Positions 7,408 to 14,140 of a DNA stretch of 17,785 nucleotides are shown piece by piece (position 1 is the stretch's first letter; every line of letters begins with the position of its first letter). The notes under the pieces were generated by a model, which saw nothing but the letters and a program-made list of their open reading frames with translations, made no database searches and was not told the DNA's origin. The DNA lies in contig JAGLJX010000057.1 in assembly GCA_023142175.1 (NCBI GenBank), forward strand, positions 1 through 17,785. Direction: 5' to 3'. This DNA is from Emcibacter sp. (GTDB taxonomy: Bacteria > Pseudomonadota > Alphaproteobacteria > Sphingomonadales > Emcibacteraceae). The translations under genes and the position numbers were made by a program.

Positions 7408-8046
7408 CTATTCCGTCCGGCTTTCATTATGAACATATTTTGCGCAGGAGACAAGCCATTCAAGTACGGAGTTACTGTCTCCGCCAGCCTGCAAAAACTC
7501 TGCAACCAGTCCAGAGATATGAGCCGTGCCCATGCTGGCACCGCCCACGCGGGAAGATGCGTTTATACCACGCGGACAGCCCCCGAAATCTGCCTGATCA
7601 CTATCCAGATAAGATATTTCCCCGAGCGCGCAACGGGCATCCCCAGTGGCCCGAATGACCCCCGCATAAGACGAGGGATAAACCGCCGCCCCCTGCGCCG
7701 GCGCGGAGGCAATTAGAATAATTCCGGCATCCACAGCGCGGGCGCAGGCCGCGCCAAGTACAGGCCGGTCATGGGCCAGTCCCAGACTTAGGTTTATCAT
7801 ATCAACTTTTTCCGTGACCAACCAGTCTATGGCCGCCGCCACTTGCCGCGCGGTTGTCACCCCGCTGTCATCAAATACCTGAGCATTATAAAGCTGAATA
7901 CTGGGCGCATGATGCAATATGACCTCGCAAACCAATGTGCCATGACCCAGCATATCTGGTCGGGTTCCACCCGCCATGAAGGCATTAACATTTTCCACCT
8001 GACTTTCCGATACCCCGCTATCCACCAATCCTAAGCGCACCGTCAT
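7408..8046 (-). CDS. qhpE: QhpE-like small subtilisin-family (S8) maturation protease
   Basis: This 212-residue protein is a minimal subtilisin domain without signal peptide or propeptide, so it should act in the cytoplasm. The catalytic triad is visible: D9 in LVDSG, H35 in GHGT and S171 in GGASMGTAHISG. The usual oxyanion-hole segment AGN is replaced by SAPAQG (114-119), so the normal Asn is absent. Size, lack of secretion signal and position after a QhpF-like transporter gene match QhpE, which removes the leader peptide of the QhpC subunit of quinohemoprotein amine dehydrogenase after its crosslinks are made. The start codon overlaps the qhpF stop as ATGA, implying coupled translation. No QhpC-like substrate is encoded in the window. 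A cytosolic S8 protease for another modified peptide is the alternative. Confidence 0.8.
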   Translation of the reverse strand: MTVRLGLVDSGVSESQVENVNAFMAGGTRPDMLGHGTLVCEVILHHAPSIQLYNAQVFDDSGVTTARQVAAAIDWLVTEKVDMINLSLGLAHDRPVLGAACARAVDAGIILIASAPAQGAAVYPSSYAGVIRATGDARCALGEISYLDSDQADFGGCPRGINASSRVGGASMGTAHISGLVAEFLQAGGDSNSVLEWLVSCAKYVHNESRTE

Positions 8047-9725
8047 GCCGTGATCTCCGTCAATATGCCGGCTTTCATGGAAAAGACCCGGTCTATATTT
8101 CGGATAACCCCCACATGATGGCTGATGATGATGCGGGTGCGGTCGGAAAAATTCCGGTCCAGCATCGCCTGAAATTCCGCTGCGGTTTCCGGGTCTACCG
8201 CCGACGTAGCTTCGTCCAGTATCAGCACCTGCGGATTCATCAGCAGGGCGCGGGCAATGGAAAGCCGCTGTTTCTGACCACCGCTTAATTGTGCGCCCCG
8301 TTCGCCTACAGGGGTATCATATCCTTGGGGCAGACTATCAATAAAGTCATCAATACGGGCGGCCTTGGCGGCGTCCGCCACCTGTTCCTGTGTGGCATCT
8401 TTGACCCCGTAGGAAATATTATCCCGCACCGTGCCATGAAACAGGATGGTATTCTGATCGACAACGGCAATGACGGCGCGCAATTCTTTCAGCGACAGAT
8501 CAGGATAGGCCACCCCGTCCAGTGAAATACTACCCGCAACGGGGTCATAATGACGGTGAAGAAGATTGATCAGGGTTGATTTGCCAGAACCCGACGGTCC
8601 GGTAATCAATATCTTTTCACCGGGCTTAATATGAAGCGAGACCTCTTTAACCCCTCTGCCCTCTTCATAAAAAAAGCTCACCTGATCCAGCTTGATTTCG
8701 CCACGGGTATCCGCCCCGATCAGGGTGGGTTTTTCCGGATCGGTTACAGCAATTTTCTGGTCTTTCAGCTCCTGCACCCGCACCAGACTGACCATGGCCC
8801 GCTGATAGGCTACATATAGCCCAAGGAAGGTCTGCACCGGCCCCGTTGCCCGCGCCATATAGGCGGAAAAGGCAATCAACGTCCCAATGGTCGCCGCGCC
8901 CTGCGTGACAAAATAACCGCCCCCAATGAAGACACAAGCGGTGGCGATGGTGGTCAGCAAGCCCGGAATACCACCGGTCACATGATTGATGATCTGTAAT
9001 TTCAGCAATTCATCAAGATAGCTATGGTTGAGGCGGCTCAGCCTATCCTGCTCATGCTTCGTCCCCGTCATGGACTGAATGAATTTTACCGAGGGCAGTG
9101 TTTCAATGAAAAAACTGCTCACATCGGCGGATTTTTCTCTTAATTTGCGACTTCCCTTTTCCACCTTTGGTCGCATCCGGCGCAGGAACAAGACCTGTAG
9201 CGGCAGCAAGGCAAAGGCGATCAGGGTCAGTTGCCAGCTAAGCACCAGCATGATCACCAGAGAGCCGATCAGGGACAATGTGCCATTGACCACCGCCAGC
9301 AGACTGTCGGTGGAAAAGCGCTGTACCTCTGCCACGTCACCGTCCAGACGCGAGACAATATCGCCCGTACGCCAAGCGCCGAAAAACTCCGGCGATAATT
9401 TCATCAGATGATCATAAACATCCTCGCGCAGGCGGAATAAGATCCGGCCAGACAACCCCACATAAAGCCAGCGGTTAAAGCCACTGACCACGAATACCAC
9501 AAATGCCATGATGACGATCAGGCTGGCAAAACGGATCACCATATCCATATTGCCAACCATCAGGCCGTCATCGATTAATATCTTGGTAAAATAAGGTTGG
9601 GCCAGCGCAAAGCCGGTCATACAAGCCGCCAGCAGCATGACAAGGCTCAAGGATTTCACCTCAGGCCGGATGAATTTTCCAGCCCAGCTCAAGGCATATT
9701 GTATCTTGGTTATCGAAGCGGCCAT
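8043..9725 (-). CDS. qhpF: QhpF-like exporter ABC transporter (fused membrane and ATPase domains)
   Basis: This 560-residue half-transporter is of the MsbA/MDR type. Six membrane helices lie in about 20-315 and a nucleotide-binding domain in 342-560. The ATPase motifs are intact: Walker A GPSGSGKST (376-384), Q-loop Q424, signature LSGGQ (480-484), Walker B LILDE (501-505) and the switch His in ISHH. By family it should dimerise and export a lipid, drug or peptide. Next to qhpG and qhpE the best fit is QhpF, required in quinohemoprotein amine dehydrogenase formation and thought to move the matured QhpC across the inner membrane. AGGGAAAT before the ATG overlaps the TAG stop of qhpG, and the 3' end overlaps qhpE by 4 bp. 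It lacks the N-terminal C39 peptidase of bacteriocin exporters, consistent with a separate protease (QhpE). Confidence 0.82.
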   Translation of the reverse strand: MAASITKIQYALSWAGKFIRPEVKSLSLVMLLAACMTGFALAQPYFTKILIDDGLMVGNMDMVIRFASLIVIMAFVVFVVSGFNRWLYVGLSGRILFRLREDVYDHLMKLSPEFFGAWRTGDIVSRLDGDVAEVQRFSTDSLLAVVNGTLSLIGSLVIMLVLSWQLTLIAFALLPLQVLFLRRMRPKVEKGSRKLREKSADVSSFFIETLPSVKFIQSMTGTKHEQDRLSRLNHSYLDELLKLQIINHVTGGIPGLLTTIATACVFIGGGYFVTQGAATIGTLIAFSAYMARATGPVQTFLGLYVAYQRAMVSLVRVQELKDQKIAVTDPEKPTLIGADTRGEIKLDQVSFFYEEGRGVKEVSLHIKPGEKILITGPSGSGKSTLINLLHRHYDPVAGSISLDGVAYPDLSLKELRAVIAVVDQNTILFHGTVRDNISYGVKDATQEQVADAAKAARIDDFIDSLPQGYDTPVGERGAQLSGGQKQRLSIARALLMNPQVLILDEATSAVDPETAAEFQAMLDRNFSDRTRIIISHHVGVIRNIDRVFSMKAGILTEITA

Positions 9726-9731
9726 ATTTCC

Positions 9732-11075
9732 CTAATCAATGATACTTCTGGCAGCGAGCCATTTTCGCGCCGATACCACATTCTTTATATCCACGCCAAA
9801 TTTCTTGGCATTGTCAGCATCCCCAACTTTACCATTCTTTATTAAGGTAACCAATTCCACCAAAGGAATATCATTCAATGTCCAGACCCCGCGCGGGTGG
9901 TCTGCGGTCACAATAAGGTCTTCCTGTGAGATAAACCCGTCTTTAACAACCGGTTTTTTGCATATTTCATAAGGTTTTGATAAAGGGTCGGGGTGTGAGG
10001 TTGCCTCTCCGGGTGGCCAGCTGCTGCGTGCCTTCCAGAAAGGAGCTTCAGGCCAACGCTGTTCGGATGCGTAAAATTCGCGCCCCATAAGGCAGCCACC
10101 TTCAAAGGCAAAATCAATGCGTTCCTGATAAAACTGCAATGCCAGCTTAGCATCCTCTGGTTTTTGCAATAGAGTATTGATCACCGGAGCCGCCGCGAGT
10201 CCACAGCCGATGGCATAAAAAATCCCGTTACCTGACAGGGGGTCCAGCGCCAGAGAACCATCACCAACCACCAGAAAATCATCACCCGCAACCGGCGTTA
10301 CTTTAGTGGCGGCGGCGGTACGAACAGACACTTGGTCATCATGGGCTTCGGCACCGCGTAGCCATCCTTCTGCTTCGGGCAACTGATCTATCAATTGTGA
10401 AAAATACTTGTCCAGCCCCTCTTTCGAAGGCAGTTCCCCCTTCTCGCTGCTGACAAATATCTGTAGGATGGCCGTACCCTGCCCGTCGCGCAGATACCAC
10501 GCCCAACCCGCAGGGAACGAAGCCACTGAGGTCATCGCAACAAGATCAGATGACACATTGTAGGATTTTAAAAGGGCCGAGGTTGCAGGCGCGGTAATAT
10601 AATCATCATAGCCCGTCATCAATTTACGGCCTATGCGAGATTCCCGGCCACGGGCCTCCACCAGAAATTCTGTTGTTAGCGTCTCTGAGCCGTATGAAAT
10701 ATGCCATTTTTCCCCATCGCGTTCCACCTTATCTATGCGCCCTTCTATCACGGTGACGCCTTTGGCTTTTGCATCTCTCAACAAAGCCTGATCAAATAGC
10801 TGACGGTCGAGGATATATTCCCGATTCTGAATTTGGGAGTTTCCGTTCCAGTGGGCCGCCCGCTCCACCATGGGGCCGACGCTCGCTATGGTTTCATCAA
10901 AACCAAACCGGCGCAAACTATTCATCGGACGCTCCGACATCCCCTCCCACGCGGGAAAGGGCCGGGGGCGGGTGATCAGGATAACATCAGCCCCAAGGGC
11001 CACCAGCCCACAGGCGCTAAAAACTCCTGCCGGGCCACCGCCTATTATCACTATTGGTTCAGATGGAAAACTCAT
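9732..11075 (-). CDS. qhpG: QhpG-like flavin-dependent monooxygenase (protein-tryptophan hydroxylase)
   Basis: This 447-residue FAD enzyme is of the tryptophan-halogenase/PHBH fold. GGGPAG (12-17) binds FAD, the second flavin motif is VVGDGSLALDPLSGNG (269-284), and GWAWYLRDGQG (190-200) corresponds to the halogenase WxWxIP region but lacks IP. Halogenase activity is therefore unlikely. With QhpF and QhpE homologues downstream, the best match is QhpG, the monooxygenase that dihydroxylates the precursor tryptophan in the crosslinked QhpC subunit to start the quinone cofactor. Residues about 365-447 form an extra C-terminal domain beyond the minimal fold. The gene is first in the operon and diverges from the aldehyde dehydrogenase. 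No Shine-Dalgarno is visible before the ATG at 11075, and no better in-frame start exists upstream of the FAD motif. Confidence 0.8.
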   Translation of the reverse strand: MSFPSEPIVIIGGGPAGVFSACGLVALGADVILITRPRPFPAWEGMSERPMNSLRRFGFDETIASVGPMVERAAHWNGNSQIQNREYILDRQLFDQALLRDAKAKGVTVIEGRIDKVERDGEKWHISYGSETLTTEFLVEARGRESRIGRKLMTGYDDYITAPATSALLKSYNVSSDLVAMTSVASFPAGWAWYLRDGQGTAILQIFVSSEKGELPSKEGLDKYFSQLIDQLPEAEGWLRGAEAHDDQVSVRTAAATKVTPVAGDDFLVVGDGSLALDPLSGNGIFYAIGCGLAAAPVINTLLQKPEDAKLALQFYQERIDFAFEGGCLMGREFYASEQRWPEAPFWKARSSWPPGEATSHPDPLSKPYEICKKPVVKDGFISQEDLIVTADHPRGVWTLNDIPLVELVTLIKNGKVGDADNAKKFGVDIKNVVSARKWLAARSIID

Positions 11076-11185
11076 AAATATATAGTTATCATAAATATTA
11101 CTTAATGGTGTTTTTTAATTGATATTAGCCCACATTTATTGTTATTTGAGTTATTATATAAAAATAAATACCAGAGGATAATATA
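11076..11185. promoter_or_regulatory. Divergent control region between qhpG and the aldehyde dehydrogenase
   Basis: This 110-bp AT-rich gap must carry the promoters of both diverging genes. On the plus strand TATTAT (11152-11157) is a fair -10 candidate for the dehydrogenase, but no good -35 lies 16-18 bp before it. On the minus strand TATGAT about 12 bp before the qhpG ATG could be a -10 that yields a very short or absent leader. I see no strong inverted repeat. Shared control of the two genes is plausible from the layout only. Confidence 0.4.
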
Positions 11186-12694
11186 ATGAACATTCAAGAA
11201 ATTTTTAGCCAGTTAAACCTGACCGATAACGACCTTATCGGCGGTGCGCTTGATGTCTATAGCCCCCGTGATGGTGCCCTTATCGCCTCGGTTCATATGG
11301 ATAGCGAAAATGCGGCGCAGGATAAAATTGCCGCCGCTGTTACAGCCTTTAAAGACTGGCGCATGGTGCCGGCACCAAGACGCGGCGAGCTTGTCCGGCT
11401 CTTGGGTGAAATACTGCGGGAAAAGAAAGATGCCCTTGGCTCACTGGTTGCGCTTGAATGTGGCAAGATTTATCAGGAAGGTCTGGGCGAAGTTCAGGAA
11501 ATGATCGACATTTGCGACTTTGCCGTCGGCCTCAGCCGTCAGCTATACGGCCTGACCATACCCTCCGAACGACCCGGACATAAAATGCGCGAATATTGGC
11601 AGCCGCTGGGGCCGGTTGGCATAATATCCGCCTTTAATTTCCCCGTGGCTGTCTGGGCATGGAATACGGCACTGGCGCTGGTCTGCGGCGATAGTGTGAT
11701 CTGGAAGCCATCAGAAAAAACCCCGCTGACCGCCATTGCCTGCCAGAAACTATTTGAGCAGGCCTGCGCGCGCTTCGGCGATGATGCGCCTGCGAATTTA
11801 AGCCAGACATTAATTGGTGAGCGTGATATCGGCGAAGTTATGGTTGCCGACAAACGAGTTCCGGTGATTAGTGCCACAGGAAGCTGTGCCATGGGCCGTA
11901 TCGTCGGGCCAGTTGTGGCGGCGCGCTTTGGTCGCAGCATACTGGAGCTTGGCGGCAATAACGCCATTATCGTTGCCCCCTCAGCCGATCTTGATCTGGC
12001 TTTTCAGGGTATCCTGTTTGGCGCGGTGGGCACTTGCGGTCAGCGTTGCACCTCGACCAGACGGGTCTTTGTTCACGCAGATGTCTATGACAGTCTGGTG
12101 TCCCGTCTGAAAAAATCATATGGTGGACTTGCCCTCGGCGACCCCCTTGATCCGGCAACACTTGTCGGGCCGTTAATTGATAAGCAATCTTTTGACAATA
12201 TGGAAACTGCACTCGCCTTAGCCAAATCAAATGGTGGTGAAATCATCGGTGGTGGTCGGGCGCTGGAAGATAAATATCCCGACGCCTATTATGTCAATCC
12301 GGCTATCGTGGAATTGACCGCAGAAGGGGCCAATGTGCAGGAAGAGACCTTCGCCCCGATCCTCTATATTTTCAAATATACTGATCTTAGCGAGGCCATC
12401 GCCCGACAGAATGACGTGCCGCAGGGCTTGTCGTCTGCTATCTTCACCCGCGATGTTCTGGAAGCCGAAACTTTCACCTGCGAATACGGCAGTGATTGTG
12501 GTATTGCCAATGTGAATATCGGCACAAGTGGCGCCGAAATCGGCGGCGCATTTGGCGGCGAAAAAGAAACCGGCGGTGGGCGCGAAAGTGGTTCGGATGC
12601 CTGGAAAGCCTATATGCGGCGCATGACCAGCACCCTGAATTACTCAACCGAACTCCCCTTGGCACAAGGCATTAAATTTGGCACAGAAGACTAA
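11186..12694 (+). CDS. Antiquitin-type (ALDH7) NAD-dependent aldehyde dehydrogenase
   Basis: This 502-residue enzyme oxidises an aldehyde to the acid with NAD+. Catalytic Cys288 lies in GQRCTSTRR, general base Glu254 in ELGGNN, and Asn151 in AFNFPVAVW stabilises the oxyanion; WKPSEKTP (172-180) is the cofactor site. The segments NVNIGTSGAEIGGAFGGEKE and GRESGSDAWKAYMRR are characteristic of the antiquitin family, whose members oxidise alpha-aminoadipate semialdehyde in lysine breakdown. The start is supported by AGAGGA eight bases upstream. It diverges from qhpG, so a role in oxidising aldehydes released by an amine dehydrogenase is possible, while lysine or pipecolate catabolism is the family-based alternative. 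The 3' end overlaps the CbiX gene by 17 bp. Confidence 0.92.
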   Translation: MNIQEIFSQLNLTDNDLIGGALDVYSPRDGALIASVHMDSENAAQDKIAAAVTAFKDWRMVPAPRRGELVRLLGEILREKKDALGSLVALECGKIYQEGLGEVQEMIDICDFAVGLSRQLYGLTIPSERPGHKMREYWQPLGPVGIISAFNFPVAVWAWNTALALVCGDSVIWKPSEKTPLTAIACQKLFEQACARFGDDAPANLSQTLIGERDIGEVMVADKRVPVISATGSCAMGRIVGPVVAARFGRSILELGGNNAIIVAPSADLDLAFQGILFGAVGTCGQRCTSTRRVFVHADVYDSLVSRLKKSYGGLALGDPLDPATLVGPLIDKQSFDNMETALALAKSNGGEIIGGGRALEDKYPDAYYVNPAIVELTAEGANVQEETFAPILYIFKYTDLSEAIARQNDVPQGLSSAIFTRDVLEAETFTCEYGSDCGIANVNIGTSGAEIGGAFGGEKETGGGRESGSDAWKAYMRRMTSTLNYSTELPLAQGIKFGTED

Positions 12695-13436
12695 AATTCA
12701 ATCCGCTGTACTTTTATGCGGCCATGGCAGCCGGGGTCCAGAGGCCGCTACTGAATTTCATTGTCTGGTGAGAAAAATTCAGGAAAGGCTTGACCCCCTG
12801 TCTGTCACAGGAGCCTTCCTTGAATTTAACACACCCGCCATCAGCGAGGGTCTGCAACATATTTATGATCGGGGCATACGGGATATTATTGTTCAGCCCG
12901 TAACGATCTATAACGCGGGTCATACAAAAGAAGATATTCCGGAAATATTGGCGCAGTTCAAAGAAAGCCATCCTGATGTTGATCTGCGGTATGGTTCCGC
13001 CCTTGGCCTTACCCTGCCGGTCATAGAAGCCGCCACCGCGGCCATACAATCCGTCCTACCGGACGCTGATCTGGAAGACTGTAAATTATTGGTGATCGGG
13101 CGTGGGTCCAAGGACCTCATTATAGCTGACCAGATCATAAATCTATGTCAGAAACTACACGAATGGATAGACTTTGGTGATAGCAGATATTGTTATTTCC
13201 AGACCAGCGCCCCGCTTCTGGAAGTAGCCCTTAATCAGGCGGGCCAGTCCCATTACCCCCATATTATCGTCCTGCCGTTTTTATTATTTTCGGGCCATCT
13301 GCTAACCGATATTCACGACAAAATTGACGTCGCCAGAGAGAAATATCCCGCTTTCAAATTTCATATAGCCCCCCACCTTGGCCCCCATGATTTCATTGCC
13401 GATGCGGTGATCCACAATATAAATTTAATTAAATAA
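12678..13436 (+). CDS. cbiX: CbiX/SirB-type sirohydrochlorin chelatase
   Basis: This 252-residue protein is a two-domain class II chelatase that would insert cobalt, iron or another metal into sirohydrochlorin for cobalamin or siroheme synthesis. Metal-site histidines appear in LLCGHGSRG (H16) and YNAGHTKEDIP (H82). The second repeat carries VIGRGSKD (139-146) and FSGHLLTDI (H207), as in long CbiX proteins. The start must be TTG at 12678, inside the end of the dehydrogenase gene: the catalytic motif begins only 11 residues later and no in-frame ATG or GTG comes before it. AAGG lies eight bases upstream. Its operon with an aldehyde dehydrogenase is unusual, and no other cobalamin or siroheme gene is nearby. 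Its last 8 bp overlap the convergent hutC 3' end. Confidence 0.88.
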   Translation: MAQKTKIQSAVLLCGHGSRGPEAATEFHCLVRKIQERLDPLSVTGAFLEFNTPAISEGLQHIYDRGIRDIIVQPVTIYNAGHTKEDIPEILAQFKESHPDVDLRYGSALGLTLPVIEAATAAIQSVLPDADLEDCKLLVIGRGSKDLIIADQIINLCQKLHEWIDFGDSRYCYFQTSAPLLEVALNQAGQSHYPHIIVLPFLLFSGHLLTDIHDKIDVAREKYPAFKFHIAPHLGPHDFIADAVIHNINLIK

Positions 13437-14139
13437 ACTGATCCTTCAAGCTATAGCGTGTGCCCGGATGGTAAAGCTGGACATAGGTGGCGACCTGATC
13501 TTTTACCCAAGTGCGCCGTTCCAGCAGCAGGCAGGGTTCATTCTCTTTTAATTTCAGGGCTTTGCGGACAGAATTTCTGGGGCTGATGGCAGATACCACA
13601 TGCTCCGCCCGCTGCATGGGAGCCTCGCCCATTAAATATTCATACGGCGAAATTTTAGTCAGATCAACCTGACCAAAATCAGGAAATATTGCGGGATTTA
13701 CATATCTGTTTTCCAGCTGAATCGGCATATGTTGTTCATAATGAAGGATCAGGCAGTGAAAAATATCTGATGTCGGGGGCAGGGACATACGCGATAAAAT
13801 ATCTGTCTTGCCCGCCATATGTGCCTGCGCCATAATCTCTCTGGAATAATGGTGGCCCCGGGCGCGGATTTCATCGGCAATATCATGAACCTCCAACAAA
13901 TGGCTCTGGGCGTTGGGTTCGGCGACAAATGTGCCGACTCCGGCAAGACGCACCAGAAACCCCTCATCGGTTAATTCCCGTACCGCCCTGTTAACGGTCA
14001 TTCTGGATATACCAAATATCCTGACCAGTTGATTCTCGGACGAAATTTTATCGTGCGGCTTTAAATCACCGGATTCAATCTGGTCGGTGATGTGCTTTTT
14101 AACCTTTTGATATAGAGGAAGGGCTGTCGTCTGTTTCAT
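13429..14139 (-). CDS. hutC: GntR/HutC family repressor of histidine utilisation
   Basis: This 236-residue regulator has an N-terminal GntR winged helix (about 8-75: LPLYQKVKKHITDQIESGDL, SENQLVRIFGISRMTVNRAV, GVGTFVA) and a C-terminal UTRA effector domain (about 90-235) ending in TYVQLYHPGTRYSL, characteristic of HutC. HutC proteins repress hut genes until urocanate binds the UTRA domain. The ATG lies one base after the hutF stop, with AGGGA inside the hutF 3' end, so the two genes form one coupled operon and the repressor probably controls its own synthesis. A candidate operator lies before hutF. The 3' end overlaps that of the convergent cbiX by 8 bp and leaves no room for a terminator. 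Confidence 0.92.
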   Translation of the reverse strand: MKQTTALPLYQKVKKHITDQIESGDLKPHDKISSENQLVRIFGISRMTVNRAVRELTDEGFLVRLAGVGTFVAEPNAQSHLLEVHDIADEIRARGHHYSREIMAQAHMAGKTDILSRMSLPPTSDIFHCLILHYEQHMPIQLENRYVNPAIFPDFGQVDLTKISPYEYLMGEAPMQRAEHVVSAISPRNSVRKALKLKENEPCLLLERRTWVKDQVATYVQLYHPGTRYSLKDQFI

Positions 14140-14140
14140 A

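Noticed and set aside
8043..9725. Bacteriocin-type peptide exporter
   Set aside because: There is no N-terminal C39 peptidase and no small double-glycine peptide gene nearby.
9732..11075. Tryptophan halogenase
   Set aside because: The fold is similar, but the WxWxIP motif reads WAWYLR and the neighbours match quinone-cofactor maturation, not halogenated natural-product synthesis.
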